A stretch of 64,000 nt of DNA from Lucifuga dentata (GCA_014773175.1 VXCM01000203.1:534972-598971); one strand, 5' to 3'; positions 14,001 through 27,558 are shown, counted from the stretch's first letter. The notes: generated by a model not told the origin, from the letters alone. Numbers and translations: made by a program.

Positions 14001-17000
14001 TGTAGCTCAGGGTGGGGAGGGACTGAGGAGTACAGGGGTCCACGGACATACTCCCCCTGTGTGCCACAGTCCCAGGTAAACACTGTATTTACAGCACATA
14101 TGCATGTTCATGTATACAAAGTACATACATTTTTAGGGATGCATGATATCGTCTTCTGCATGGAATTCGTTTGCATACATGTTTTTTTTCCTGAGATTTC
14201 TGTGTACGTGTGTGTTGTATGGTACAGCATGGCATGTTGTACAGGAGTGACAGTGCAGACTACAGGGCTCAGGGCCCAGACATGGACAGTGGGGTTGAGG
14301 CTGGGAATGACATGACTCCACCAACTCCTGCCTTCCCCATTTCTCCACCTACACCTTATGGTTAGTTTCTTTGTGTCATCGTAAACACATATTTCTATTG
14401 TCTGTATATTTGATTTAGCATGCACACATATTTGTGATGCATTGTTTTATTTCAATTAAATGTTCTTTCCTTGTTTGCTTTGTGTTTACAGTGAAAAATA
14501 TGTCAGAATTTACTCATCTCAGGCAAACTCCATCTCCTAGCATGCAGTCTTATGGAGGCTACAGAACCGACCATGGTAGGCTCATATAAGTTTTAGTATT
14601 ATACATTATAAACTTAAAAACAGCATCTTAGAATAGAGCTTGGAAAGTGAATAGTGCTAGATAAAATCACATTCTCCATAGAAAATCATATACTAAAAAC
14701 ACAGAAATGTCATTCCATTGTGAACTGAAAATAAGGTTCACGTGACCTTTGTCTAAACTTTTCACTTTGAGGCACCTTATTGTGAGAAGTTAAATGATAT
14801 GAACAAAGTGTGCTGCGATGGGGAAAAAAAAAGTCTGTTTTCTTTCTCCAAACATCTTTAGGTTTCCCTTCATTCTTCTATTAACCAACTCTAGTTGTTT
14901 CCTTCAGCAGTTTTTCTTTCAGGGCTGCTCAGTGACAACATATTTGAATCCTCTATCTCATTAAAACGGAGCTATTTCAGGTTGACTTGCTTTACTTAAT
15001 AATGGCAGCATTGTCTTCACTGAGTTTTGGCAGGTTTCAGGAAGAGGCAGAAAACAAAGATATCTCATAAATGCCTGTGCAGGGAGATTTGTAGCCGGCC
15101 GTGTTTGATTATGGGTAATATTTATGTAGTTTACGGTCTGAAGAAAAAACTTTCTTAGACATAGTGACATATTTCAGATTTAAAATGGACCCATTTTTTG
15201 GACTTTTAAGGTCAGTTCCAACTCCCAACGTCCTTTCATGTTTCATACTTTACTTATTTTTTATTGAAGAGCTATCTCAGAAAAATAATTAATTGGATTA
15301 GAGCCTGTCTGTTGAGGTGTAAGTTGTTACCCAAAGTTTTAATTAGATTTGCTCTGTTTTATTTGGCACAGTTTCTGAGCTTCTGAAAGGCACTAGACTG
15401 CTAATGTCAGGGATTACCCACACGCACAAGAACGATCTCATTATAAATCTGACCTTTACACTCATCCCTTATTGACTTGTTTCCATGGTAATCTGCAATA
15501 TTCTTCAGGGGTGTAATGAGGAGAGAGGAGTGCGTGGGAGCTGATCTGTGCTCCAACTGCGCTCACCACCTCAAACATTCACTACATTCAGTGCTGCCAC
15601 ATCTCCATGGTTACCGTGGGTCAGGAAACATGACACAAAAAAACGTTTCTTCCCCCCCGTGAAAGTGTCTGTGTGTACACAGAGGGGAAACGGGGACAAG
15701 AAGAAATCAGCAGCTCTTCAAGCAGCCCAGAGAAAAGCTGGCTGTGAAGCTTGGGTGGCAACATGAGCTTTCAGGTTGTGTGCCGAGTGGCTCCAGACTA
15801 TGACTGATTAAAATAAAGCTTTTAGATAATTACGTTAGAGGGCTTTTAATTTCTAGCTGCAATTGAGCCTGATTTAATGCCCTGGTGGATTGTGGCATGT
15901 GTAATTGGTGATTTGTTTTATATAGATTGATGGTTGTGTTAAAGGCAGTGCTCATAATTTTCATTTCATTTTAACCACAGTATTGATTATATGTTACTGG
16001 AAATAATCCAGTGCTCTTTCTTGAGGGGATTTTTCTCATACTCAGCATCCATGTTTTCACATCATACCATTGTAGTTGTTACAGGGAGTTTACTTTTTCT
16101 TAGGTTAGCTATTTGAATTGAATGTGCACAGCTTTTCTCTCTGCAAAATCATCTTCAGACCATCGCAGTGAAATGGGTAAAAAGTCGATTTTAATGGTTT
16201 AGTGCACATAGTGCAACCCGGTTTCAAGATCTTCTTTCTGACCAGGATGGACTATGGCGGGTTGGATTCAGCTTAGCTTTAGCGAACTGGCTGGTTTTGA
16301 CTTGTAAACCAGACCTCTATCACCATTATCTGACTGGGGAGACAGAAGGGCTGTGAGTGGGAAAGCAAATGGAGTGCGAGTCCCACAGATAAAACTAAAC
16401 TAAAACCTAAACTTTGTTGGTACTTGGTCCCCCACCTGAACTGTGAATGTGATTTCTTCCTCTCACACAGAACCCAGAGGATACTCAGAAATGATTGGTC
16501 ATGTTGGATTACCAGTGGATGGCTTGCCAGACTCGTCCCTCAACAGCCACAAGCCACTAAGTGCCACATACTCTGCTTCCATCAGTGGGACCCTTCAGCG
16601 AACAGAAAGGTAGAGGCATTACGCAATTTTTCTCACCATTAAAGGGCAGAAAGTAGACTCAAAAAAAAATAGTGGCCGTGTGTTGTTTCTCAGTTGAATC
16701 CACAGTATTAACAAGTGCTCTCACATTACAAGAAGTCAGATATGTTGTTTAATGAAGCATTATCTTTGTTCTTCTTCTACGTCAAGCTCATCAGTGAATC
16801 AGTCTTGGCCAGAGCATGCTGTCCTCACCCGCCACGCCTCTCTGAGCAGTTACCCCTCTGCCAGACAAGCACCCCAGCACTCCATGTCACTGGACTATGG
16901 GCATCATTCCCCTCCCTTGCACCACCCCCAACCCCACGCCCACCCTGCACCCAACGCCCACAGCTCCCCCCGAAGCAGCCTGCGAAGTCGCATGGCTCGT

Positions 17001-17474
17001 TTTGCTCTCAACCACAGTCCTGCTCAGAGCTTCGATGAGCAGGATGACTCAGGTCTCGGCTATGGCACAGACTGTCCACCCTCGACCTCCTCTCTCTTGG
17101 GAAATGGAGGTATGGACAGGGATCTTCTGACTTCTATGGATGAACAGAATCAATCACAACCACCCCAGATCCAGCCCCCACTTCTGCCTGAGAAGAAGAG
17201 GGCATCGGATGGGGAGCATTCCCTGGGAACAGCCTCTCCAGCCCTCAGTGGCTTCTCAAGTCCCCATAGTGGGAGCTCCCTGAGTATTCCCTTCCCCAAC
17301 GTCTTGCCTGACCTCTCTGCTCAAACCCCAGGCACAGCCTCACCTCTTCCAGGTAAGCTACCATTCTTGAGTTCACCCTATATACTATCCAGCTAATGGC
17401 CTCATGGATGTCACATGGCTTTATTACCACACAAAGATAAATACTGTTGTGATTATTTCAGAGGATTTCATATT

Positions 17475-17506
<32 letters not shown>

Positions 17507-20500
17507 TAGATGTTCTGGCCAGCAAGCAGGTTACTGTAAAATTTGTGCAAGACACATCAAAATTCTGGTACAAGCCAGATATCTCAAGGGATCAAGGTAG
17601 ACTTCTAGTTTCTGTTATTTGATAAAAACAAATCATAACTATATGAAACTTTCTGTACAGATATATTGCAGCTTCACACCTCTAGTGTTTTTCTTCATTT
17701 AGCCTTTTCAGTCCTGAAGGACAAGGAGCCTGGCTGTTTTATCGTGCGGGATAGCCATTCCTTCAGAGGGGCTTATGGTCTGGCGATGAAGGTGGCTACC
17801 CCCCCACCCTCAGTTCTCCAACAGACTAAGAAAGGTAAAATACATCTGAATAAAAACCTTGTATTTCAATGGATGTTTAACACTTAATTGTAACATTAAG
17901 ATCTGACATGATAAAAGTATCACAGGAGCCTTACTGTCTGCGTACCTTAGAACTAGGAATCTTTGGAGCAACTGTAGGGACATCCTGGGAGTCACACATC
18001 ATACAATTGCACACAAAGCCATCTACAGTTACAGTCCACTGTATTCCCATCCATAACTGGAACACGAGAGTTCCTGTTGTGTTTGTGTGTAAGAGCTCCT
18101 TGCTCTAGGTTTTTCTCCTGGGCACTGTCATGAAATAGACAAACAGACCCCTATTGCCTGGTAGTCTTAGATGTGCAGCTTGTGTTTCACTTCCTAACAA
18201 TGGATGCACTGGTCTGTAAGCCTGCTCTGATCCCGGAGCTTTCTCAAGGGAAGCTCTCTGTCCCACATAACTTTGATAGAGTTGTTAAATTGAGGGGAGT
18301 CAAAAACAGGCTGTTACTTTATTTTTTCCTGGTTGTTTAGAATATTCATGAAATATGGAGAGGGACGGCTTGGAACGAAAACAAAGTACAAGAGGAGACT
18401 GGCCAAATGCTCACAGCCAGCATTCTCTGGCTACGTTTCAGTGTGAAAACAAAGACTGATTGATGCTCAAGTTTCACCCCTAATTTTCTCTATCATTCAA
18501 AAAAAAAAGCCTAAGGCCATTAAATCCTTCATTGTGTATCAGAAACAAGATGCACAGTTTTTACATTTCTGACCAAAAACAACACATAGAACGGATGTGT
18601 TATACTTTCACACACCCCCCTACAACTCCTTCATTTTACCTCCCCCTGCACACCTGTCCTTTTGTTTGTCCTCACCTCTTTACAGTCTAAAGGCACCTGT
18701 GGTAACATCATGACGCGGTCCTTCTCCACACTTGGAGCGTAGAGCATTGTGACTCCTTAACAGTGTGAAACCAACCCACCTTAAGGAGCAGGCCTTTCTC
18801 TAAGCCTTTGTATCAAGACATTCCTCACGTAGACCCCTCCTGCCCCCTCAGAGGCGCTTCTGTTGACTCATAATCCCATTAATCTTTGGAGCAATCGAAT
18901 GTGGTGATTTAATATGTTTTATGTAACTCTTCAAGGCTAAGGAATTTCTTGTTATACTGAGACAAATGTTTGGAACTGTTATTGAGGTCAAACTAAATAG
19001 AGGGTGTCAAATGGAGGACAGTTTTGGTAAGAGGAAATTAATTGCATCTCTGTTTATTTTCTTGATCTTTTTTTTTTTTTTTTTCNTTTTTTTTTTTTTT
19101 TTTTCCAAACAGGAGGCGATCTGTCCAGTGAATTAGTACGCCACTTTCTGATTGAGTGTACACAGAAAGGAGTTCGGTTGAAAGGTTGCCCGAATGAACC
19201 TTATTTTGGTGAGTGCCCAGTCTGTTAGAACGTTTGCATACACAGTTGGTGTGCAACAGCGACATCATCTGGCTGTTTGATTACCCTGCATCACAGAGCA
19301 AGTTATCACACCCAACACTGCCCTCTCTTCGTCTGTCTTGTATTGTATAAATACTGGTGCTCGCACACTTTTTTTTTTTTTNCTTTTTTTTTTTTTGTTT
19401 TGTTTTGGTTTTTTTTGGCCAGATAACCTGTAATTTGTTTGTCATTTGTTTACAGGAAGTTTAACTGCATTGGTCTGCCAGCATTCAATCACTCCCTTGG
19501 CCCTACCCTGCAAACTTATTATACCTGACAGAGGTGAAAGTTCACACACAATCACGCATTACATGAAAAGAAAATCCATTTCTATTGTTTGTTTTTTTTA
19601 ATTTTTTTTTTACCCTTTTTTTCTGTCACATTGTGTCACTCAGCGGTTTAAAATAGGAATCTTCTTGGGGGAAATGATGGTGAAAAGAGATCATTATTTA
19701 TGATTTGTGGTCAGTCTGCCTATTTAGCTGTCTGGTCATTTAGTCAGTTTATTTGGTGATGTAACAGTGAGGGTTTTCACTAAAGAACTCTACTGATGTT
19801 TTTCTGTTTTCTATGTTCATAGATCCTCTGGAAGATATCGTGGAGAATACGACACAATCAGTCACCAATTCTGCTGCTGAGCTACTCAAACAAGGGGCAG
19901 GTAATCTGTCATCTAAGATCACTTCTTATGAAAAAAACAATTTTGAATTATTGGTGGCACACATATTACATGATACTTTTAGCAATGTTTACATGATAGG
20001 ACACTGAACACAGCCTTTCTTCTGTACATTCTACATTGTCTTTTGCATTTATAGATCAGATCCCATTGTCAGTGGCTATGATTTCAATCAAACTACAAAT
20101 GCAAACATATGGCAATAAGCCAGTAATGCGAGTAAGGTGGAGCCAATGTAACATTATACTCTGATTATTTAATTTGATTATGATCATAGTAAATAAGATA
20201 TATGGACTATTTCTTTTGTGACACACAATAGTCTTAACTGCTTGTCAACACGTCAAAGATTCTTCTCTGGCAAGATACGTCGTTCTGTCTCTTCCGTTGG
20301 TTTGTCATTTATGAACATTCTCTAGGCTGCAAATTTCCTGTGTGTGGCCATTAGTGACGTGTTAGTGAAACTATGAAAACATCTTTTCATGGGATTTTTC
20401 AAGCTACTTTGAAGGGAATGCCATCACACTGTGCTGCTTGACATCTAAACAGGGTTATTTACCACACAATCCAAGAAACTAATTTATCTGTTTCGGAATG

Positions 20501-21909
20501 CAGATATGTACATGAAAATATACTCCAACCATGTACTTGTTTGACTGGTGATCAAGGAAACGAGTTTCACTATGTGCTTATTTGTTCTGTTTTTAGTGAA
20601 GATACAAACAAATTCATTAAAAGATACATTAGACTTAACCTTATTTAAAAATTTAAGAAGTTGATGGGAACGAGAAATGTTAAAGTTTTGTGTAATCTGG
20701 TTAAGTTTATTCATAAAATATTGTGCAGTTTTTGATTTCTGATAATTGATTTTTATGTATGTGCAGACGTTTGGTATTTATGTTTTGTTTGTACGCTGGT
20801 TGTTGCTTGTTTGTGTGTTTTCGTTCCTTATACCCCAGTGAGGGGTTTATAGAAAAATTAAAAGAATTAAAAATAAATCTTACATTTATTGGCAATAACA
20901 ATATCAGGTTATTGATCAGGTTATTGTGTACATGTAAACATGAAACTTTATTAGTATATTTCTGCGCCAATTTCACTAAATACAACTGTTGTATGGTTAC
21001 AGGACTTAATGGTTATCTGAGTGTAATTTGAATGTGTGTTCCTGCAGCATGTAATGTGTGGTACCTGGGATCGGTGGAGATGGAGTCTCTAACAGGCATC
21101 CACGCAGTGCAGAAAGCCACCAGCATGACTCTGAGTTCTGATCCCCCACCAACCTCCACTGTGGTCCATTTCAAGGTCTCCTCCCAGGGAATCACCCTCA
21201 CTGACAACCAGAGGAAGTGGGTACCGTGCACACATACACAATACATATATGCACACACATAAAGATTCACATCTTACTTATATAGCCCTCAATCTCATCT
21301 CTTTTTAGGCTCTTCTTCAGGAGGCACTACAATGTCAATACAGTGATATTTTGTGCCCTGGACCCTCAAGATAGAAAGTGAGTATTGCTGATTTAAATTT
21401 TTAACATGTCATTTAAGGGGTTTTAGGTTGCTAGTCATAGCTATAGTTAGTCCAACATCATCAATTATCACTGAAAGGCAGTGTATTATAACTAAATGTT
21501 TGTTACGTAATCTGAATTCCAGGATGGCAGAAGATGACACAAGCATGTAAACGTGCCGTTAAAAGTAAAGCAGAGTGCAGTTAACAAGATGTTATATGCC
21601 ACTATCAATATTTCATCCTTTTCCCTCATTGTAGGTGGAAAAAAGATGGATGCCCCACAGCCAAGTAAGTACTTAGATGTTGGCAGGCAGTAGCTTGATG
21701 GTCAGTGATTAAATAGTGTAGTTTGTCAGGTATTTTTATTAAGTACTCTCCTCCACCTTTGCAGGATCTTCGGCTTTGTGGCAAGGAAAACTGGCACTTC
21801 CATGGACAATGTGTGTCACCTGTTTGCGGAGCATGACCCTGAGCAGCCAGCTAGTGCCATTGTCAACTTTGTGTCCAAGGTGATGATTGGCTCTCACAAG
21901 AGTAAGTAG
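1389..21909 (+). CDS. tns3: Tensin-3, 3' part (22 exons, about 1,257 residues to the stop)
   Basis: Focal-adhesion scaffold linking integrin tails and actin to phosphotyrosine signalling. Exons with GT/AG borders and matching phases: 1389-1472, 2480-2592, 3124-3184, 3615-3690, 3764-3893, 4132-4197, 4563-4664, 9648-10826, 13918-14075, 14228-14360, 14492-14575, 16471-16609, 16787-17352, 17510-17596, 17703-17834, 19113-19208, 19456-19533, 19823-19900, 21048-21216, 21309-21377, 21635-21664, 21765-21909. The domain order (phosphatase-like end, C2, long Ser/Pro linker, SH2, PTB) defines tensins. Linker blocks such as [29 protein letters not shown] and LPEKKRAS point to tensin-3 rather than tensin-1 or -2, as does the neighbouring igfbp3/igfbp1/adcy1. 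Upstream exons, including the one with the phosphatase P-loop, are outside the window. The paralogue letter (a or b) cannot be told. Confidence 0.95.
6882..7475 (-). mobile_element. MITE family A, copy 2
   Basis: Inverted relative to copy 1: the core appears as aaaagccgtcttctcctggg near 7131. The right end reads ggctcagacatgcaaatcac and finishes in cccctttaa. The left end starts at ttaaggg. Located in the large tns3 intron. Confidence 0.75.
7981..8015. repeat. (TC)n microsatellite
   Basis: About 17 TC units in a tns3 intron, directly upstream of the GC-rich candidate promoter. Confidence 0.95.
8090..8374 (+). promoter_or_regulatory. Candidate internal promoter and alternative first exon of tns3
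   Basis: A GC-rich patch inside the big intron holds cccgccccc and ccccgcccc boxes (8098-8122), an M-CAT/TEAD motif cattcct (8132-8138) and a perfect CArG box ccttatttgg (8143-8152, the SRF consensus CC(A/T)6GG). A purine-rich leader follows, then a strong donor gaag|gtaaga at 8374. Spliced to 9648, such an exon would act as a non-coding leader, because its ATGs are out of frame with tensin. Function is inferred. Confidence 0.35.
9648..10826 (+). CDS. tns3: tns3 large linker exon
   Basis: A 1,179-bp exon coding most of the first half of the disordered linker. It begins in phase 1 after a TTTGCAG acceptor and ends at a GTAAGA donor. Tensin-3 blocks visible are [45 protein letters not shown], the [10 protein letters not shown] and [15 protein letters not shown] pair, and [14 protein letters not shown] run of six asparagines and the [20 protein letters not shown] block lie near the end. 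Composition is Ser/Thr/Pro-rich with no fold expected. The exon has no in-frame stop. Confidence 0.93.
10827..13917 (+). other. tns3 intron
   Basis: About 3.1 kb. It contains an A/T homopolymer assembly join (N at 11064) and another N at 13464 in a C-rich stretch. I see no exon, RNA gene or repeat family here. Confidence 0.6.
13918..17352 (+). CDS. tns3: tns3 second linker block (five exons)
   Basis: Exons 13918-14075, 14228-14360, 14492-14575, 16471-16609 and 16787-17352. They code the rest of the linker, including [14 protein letters not shown], which resembles the mammalian tensin-3 segment, and the [15 protein letters not shown] and [21 protein letters not shown] blocks just before the SH2 domain. 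A His/Pro-rich stretch occurs around 16900-16970. The 13918, 14492 and 16471 exons are poorly conserved by eye but have consensus splice sites and hold the frame. Confidence 0.85.
14576..16470 (+). other. tns3 intron
   Basis: About 1.9 kb with no coding signal. The 15790-15960 part is rich in TAATTG- and TTTTAAT-type homeodomain words and could be conserved non-coding DNA, but nothing here proves it. Confidence 0.5.
17510..19533 (+). CDS. tns3: tns3 SH2 domain exons
   Basis: Exons 17510-17596, 17703-17834, 19113-19208 and 19456-19533. The SH2 fold starts at [20 protein letters not shown]. The phosphotyrosine-binding FLVRES motif appears as FIVRDSHS, with the key arginine kept. [25 protein letters not shown] follows, in pieces across exons. 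SH2 binds phosphotyrosine partners; in mammalian tensin-3 these include p130Cas and FAK (family knowledge). The intron at 17835-19112 carries an N inside a poly-T run close to the next acceptor; the exons are unaffected. Confidence 0.95.
17835..19112 (+). other. tns3 intron inside the SH2 region
   Basis: About 1.3 kb, no coding signal. Poly-T with an N at 19086 lies just before the 19113 acceptor and serves as its pyrimidine tract. Confidence 0.6.
19823..21909 (+). CDS. tns3: tns3 PTB domain exons and stop
   Basis: Exons 19823-19900, 21048-21216, 21309-21377, 21635-21664 and 21765-21909. A short bridge ([11 protein letters not shown]) leads into the PTB domain with [53 protein letters not shown] and IFGFVARK, ending in [19 protein letters not shown]. 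The stop is TAG at 21907-21909. This domain binds the NPxY motifs of integrin beta tails. The end position matches the usual tensin-3 C-terminus, so the protein is complete at this end. Confidence 0.95.
19901..21047 (+). other. tns3 intron between SH2 and PTB coding parts
   Basis: About 1.15 kb, AT-rich, with no exon or repeat recognised. Confidence 0.6.
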
Positions 21910-23275
21910 GCCTGCTTTGGACTGAGGCAACTACCTGGACTGTCTTAATATGAGTATAAAGGAGAAATAAAGACTGAAGAGCTGGAGAGGAACAAAAGTC
22001 AAGAACTGAAGACTCTGATGCCTGGACATTAACTGTCTGTACATTTATAATGATCAAATATCACTAACCAGCACCAGGACATTCAGATACATTCTTTTTT
22101 TTCTGTTGATGAATTGTACGTTAGCCATCTAAGAAAACAACTGTAATATCCTATACTGCTGGAAATATTAAATCTGAACACACTTTAAATACATAGCAGA
22201 CTGGCTGGTTTTGTTATCCACAAATGGCTTTTTTTTGTTTTTTTGTTGGAGCTTTAGAATAACTGTGTGTTGCATGCATGGTTACGTCTTTTCTATTATT
22301 TAATCAACATAAACTTCATCCAAGCTATTAACATTGCATGAAGTGATGTGCAGAAGCTGTGCAAAAGCTGTACAGAAACTTTGCAGCACATTTCAGAGAT
22401 GATAACATCATATAAATGCTACAGGATTGTCCTTTAACTATGCAATGTAAAATTTTATTTTTGTAACCCATTGCATACATGTGCAGCATGTATTTAAAGT
22501 TTCTGCACCTGTCTCTCTGACACATTTTTGTTAAATCATTTTCCTCTGTGTATGTATGATGGTTGTGTGAATATGACCACTTTTGAAGCTGTCAGCAATG
22601 TTTCAGTGTGTGTGTGTTGAAATGAGAGAAACCATAGAAAATATTTTAAGTAAACCCTAATATATATTGTCTTGACATGAGTTTATAAAAAAAAAAAACA
22701 CACATAAGTACTTTTTTTAGAAGCTGANTATATTGTCTTGACATGAGTTTATAAAAAAAAAAAACACACATAAGTACTTTTTTTAGAAGCTGACGCTGCC
22801 AACTGTTGTTTTGATGAATTATTACAGTATCAAAATGTATCAGTATAAAGACTTTTTTTAAACATTTAATTAGATTTTTAAAGGATTTTTGGCTGCTATA
22901 TTGAAAGAACAAATTTACACCCATTTAGTCATCTGTCTATGACATATACAATACTAGCTCTGGGTTTCCATAATCCCCAGTTGATGGCTTGCTGACATTG
23001 TGTATGAGATGATGACCATAAAATTAATTACTTTGTCACTTTTATGTTCAACAGCCATTTTATTGAGAGGGACCTACCACAGTAAAGCTGTTGATATATG
23101 CCTCCATCAGTTATTACAAGTTATCTTTATCCTAACCTTTTAAATGTGCCTCAGACTTATATATTTCATACAATACTGTGTTTTGTTTATAACTTACATG
23201 TGAACAGTTCATTTGTATATTGATATTGTATTGTTTGATGTGTTCTGTAAATAAAAAAAAAAAGGAAAATGATTT
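21910..23275 (+). other. tns3: tns3 3' untranslated region and polyadenylation signal
   Basis: AT-rich non-coding DNA after the tns3 stop. An AATAAA hexamer at 23250-23255, followed by an A-run, is the best poly(A) signal and gives a 3'UTR of about 1.35 kb. An assembly join at 22728 has duplicated 65 bp inside this UTR (22663-22727 equals 22729-22793). Confidence 0.65.
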
Positions 23276-23999
23276 TATCTGTTGATAATTCATCAACACC
23301 AATGCACAGGAATATTAGAATACCACTCAAGTCAAGACACATTTGGAAAACTAGAACTGAAAGGCGATTGCAAAGTAGGTTTCAAGCTTCAGTATGACTA
23401 ATCTCACAACACAGAGGATGGATGACATGACGATAGTAAATGGATTATTTTAATGAACAACTGTAAATACAAAAGTTAAAAATTCAAAATGTTTTTGGAG
23501 TAAGGTATAAATTGATATTGAAATTGTATGTTCAAAGAATATGGTGTTATGCTGTGATGGTTGGACACCAAACATTTTCTGTGTAAGTACGAGGGGTTGG
23601 CAAAATAAGCTGCAGCTTCAGCCTACACCCTTTCGGTCTGCAAAATATCTAAGTTCCATTGCTTTCATATTTAGTTTAATTATGTATAAATATTGTTGAA
23701 TATGTGTTTTGTTTTGTTTTTTGTTTGTTTGTTTTTTGTATATTTAAACAGACCGAAACAAATTTCATTTCAAAAAAGATTATGTAGGACCTCAGGTTCT
23801 GTAAGACTCCGATGGCTTCAATGCAATTTTCAGCCAGAAGGGGGCGATAGTATCAGAAAGCTTAACTTCGCATGTAAGTGAAAAGCCTAATGGAGTTGTC
23901 TTGTGACGTGGCTGCTTCCTCAGTCAAATTTAACTTTTATTTATAAGTAATGGCTACAGGGTGGAACAGTAAAGGTGACAGACCTAAGTAGTCAACCAT

Positions 24000-24000
<1 letters not shown>

Positions 24001-24049
<49 letters not shown>
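24001..24049. repeat. (CT)n microsatellite
   Basis: About 24 uninterrupted CT units between tns3 and igfbp3. Confidence 0.97.
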
Positions 24050-24051
<2 letters not shown>

Positions 24052-24517
24052 GACTCATTTGTGAGGTGCAGTAAAAGTCAACTTTGCCATGACACAAGCC
24101 TGGACAGGTTGGTCTTTGGCTGGGCTAATGGCGTTCAGAGGGAATAAAATTGCAGAGCAAAAAAAGGGAGGGAAAGGTGTAATGGGATAGACTGTCTTTT
24201 CTCCCCACTACTGTCCCTCTCCAGGTGGTGAAAGTGAAGAATTCCCGGGGAGGGCAGGAAGGAAGTGAAGGCCCAGGTATAGCGGCTGCAGAGAGCCCAG
24301 AGCCTGTGTTCCTCTGTTATTTAGTGTGGAGTGGCCTAGAAATAAGAGAGGGAAGGTCCAAAAACTATTAGACTACAGAGGAAGCTGTCAAGAGAGACAA
24401 TATTTCATACAGGTAATAACAGAGTGTGTGAGAGCACACAGAGTGTATGGGCCTAATCTGATACTGAAATAATTTTCAATGAAGCTTGTCTGACAATACT
24501 TAAAGTATGCACAATAC

Positions 24518-25086
24518 TTAGAGGAACATACTGGCAATTTTTCATGTTTGAGCCCAATATATACAACTCGCATACTAGTTACATTGCTGCCAACCATTTC
24601 CCAAAACGTACTTCTGGAGCCATATACCTTAGATTTGTTTTTCCTACCTTCCAGACTGCCATTGTTTTCAGTTCATTTCGATATGCTATTAAAATCAACC
24701 TGTAGAGACTTGAAACATACTTCAAATAAGTAAATCATCACAGTGAACCAAATGTCATTCTTATTTTTTATTGAGGTTACATAATTTAACAACAACATGG
24801 AGCTTCACCGAAGAAAATGTATATCTCCGCCAGGGAATATAATCCCAGGAGAAGACAGCTTTTACCGAGAAATTGAAAAGGACCATACTTTCTACATTTG
24901 GATGTACATGTTAGTGGACAAAACATTGAATTTAAAGGTGGGTGTATCATCTGAATATTTGATTTTGAAAGATTAGGGGATTTATCAGAATAACACAAAA
25001 ACTAAAATACTAGTGAAAGCGAACATGTATGCGAGTTGTATGTATTTGGCTCAAAAAATGTAAAATCACTGGTATGGTCCTTTAAT
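24518..25086 (+). mobile_element. MITE family A, copy 3
   Basis: Well preserved copy between tns3 and igfbp3. The left end holds catgtttgagcccaatatat and the right end is its approximate inverted repeat, finishing ggtatggtcctttaa. The core aggagaagacagcttttacc is at 24847-24866. Confidence 0.8.
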
Positions 25087-27522
25087 GTACAAAAATGGTT
25101 AATGATACAGGAATAACCTCAGAGAAATAACAGACATAGGATTGCTTAAGAGCAGAATTGGGCTTATTTTCTAACACTTAACATAAAGATAGTCACTTGT
25201 AAAGAGCTTCTGTGATATAATCACCGCTGTATATTTTAGACCTGACCAGGGACCCACAGCAGACACTGATTAAGCCAGTCACGTACAGTATGCCTGCCCC
25301 AGTAAACAACCCTCAAATATTAGGAGAGGGGACAGTGTTGATCAACAACAAAACTCATTTTCATTTCCCTGAGCACCCCAGTTCTGCCGCATTTATGGCC
25401 ACTTAATTAGAGGGGCAAGGCTCATCTCTTCTCTGAGGCAGAACAAAGGGTGGAGAGAAAAAATAGAAAGTGCATTTTGGGATGGCTGCACAATTTGAGG
25501 CCCCTGTTTGGTTTTCAGCAGACGCTGAAACCTCAAAATGCACTGATTAACTTTGGGCTTCCATATTAGGGCATCGCTGGTTATAGCAAAATGTAATAGT
25601 TCAGTTCAGGTCAAGATGTGGAGACATGAGGGAATGAGGCTGGTGCATAACCTATAGTTTATTATATGGAAGCAGTTCATTCATGGGTAAAGAGCTCTAA
25701 CTCATATTTATGGGATTAGAAAAGAAGTTGCAGCTTAACCTCTTTGAGAAAATGTATCCATAGTGTATGAAGCCAAGACTGTTTCTAGTGTATTGTTCTT
25801 ATGACTGTAATGGAGATAAATATGATCCATTTTGAGTGGAGGATTGCAAGTTACAGAACACACAGGCAAACAGTGATTCTCTCTAGTCACAGATAACATT
25901 AGAGACTGTGACCCTGGAGCAGCCTCATTAGGCCTCAGCCATGGTCACTGAAAAGAAAAGCAATGAGATCACGTTCTGCCTTTATGATGTGAATTTGTGT
26001 TCATGTTTTTTGAGGAAAGGAGTACAGAGGTGTAGAAACAGAGGGTGTAGAGAAAGAGAGAGGACAAGTGCAGGACATTTTGATCCCCTGTAGCTTTGAG
26101 GTTGAGTGTCTGTTAATAGTCTACACCATTTTCAACCATTTTCAACAAGTAGGCTATGACAGCTGAGCAAATCCCAATGTTGAAATTCAAAGACCCATGC
26201 GAATAGCTTAACAATAAGTTAAATGCTTTATAGCCAAATTATTCTAATTCATGGATCTTACTATGACCATACATGACACGTCTAACTACTATTTACTCAA
26301 ATGTTTTCCTTTCATTGAAAGTTGCATATAGATCTCAGTTATAGAAAATAAAGTAGGTTACTACCTTTCCACAGCTGGGCGAACCTGTCAGAGAAGTTAT
26401 AACTTGTTATATTGATTGCTCAGCTTCCAGCAGTGATAACTATGTGTCTTTTCTCTCCACATGAGCATCAAACCACATCTGGCAACCGCAGACCACCATC
26501 ACTTGCAAAATAAATGGAGCATTGTGGGGTCTGCATCTGCCAAGGGATATTCCCTCCTTTACCAACTATAATTTTGTCATTGTTTACGATGAGTAATGAT
26601 GTGTACATGTCAGTGAGAAAATGATATATGACTGCACACAAGAATGAATTACATGTATTGTTGTCTGTTCCATATATTCAAATTCTATTCCCACTATTTA
26701 CGTGGGTGTAAAACACTGAATTGATACACTGATAATTGAAACATATATGAAACATATTTTAAAAGACTCTGTAATCCTTCACATATTAAAATCAGGTTTT
26801 CCTTGGATGCTGTTTGTAAGGTTTCTTAAATAACAAGGATCAGTGACTGTGACAAAGGAAATGAGGCAGAAAGACATTCAATGTTTTTTCTACATACATA
26901 TGTGAATGCATGTTCAAAAATTCTGATGTGTGTACGCAAGACAGAGAAAGGTAGACATAGGAAGTAATGCTGTCTAGGGGGGAGATTTGGGACCCTATGT
27001 GAGCGGCGCCATTCTCAGCCCACTTCCGAACACTCTGCAATCCGTCAGGCTGAGTGCTGAGAGCCCCTCTCTCTCTCTCTCTCTCTCTCGCTTTTTGCTC
27101 CGGCCTAATTAGAGCCTTGGACTGCTCCAGGGGCCAAGCCTCCAAGAATGGGGACCATGACAGTTCCATGAACAGACCACTCCAAAAACAGAATTGACCC
27201 ACCCTGGAATCAGATGAAAGGTGGCCTTTGCCCCTTTGGCTCTTTATTTTGTTCACCATTCAAACCACATCTAATAATCAGATAATTGTTGAAGCCTTGT
27301 ATGAGTGCCAGTGAGAGCACAATCAAGGGAAAGATGATCAAATTAATCAAAACAGAGACCTTCGCTTCCAGTGTAGCTGTGATGAGAGTCGGCTTGAAAA
27401 GCTCTCAGACAGAGGCAATTATATGAGAGACGGTCATGAGTTTTAGGGGGGAAAAAAGAATAACATCGACTTTACCAACCTTGTCATGTGATCTGTGGCA
27501 GCCTCATTCCGAAACAGTTCCN

Positions 27523-27554
<32 letters not shown>
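27523..27554. repeat. (AC)n microsatellite next to an N
   Basis: About 16 AC units directly following the N at 27522. The N marks an unresolved assembly join, so the true repeat length is unknown. Confidence 0.95.
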
Positions 27555-27558
<4 letters not shown>
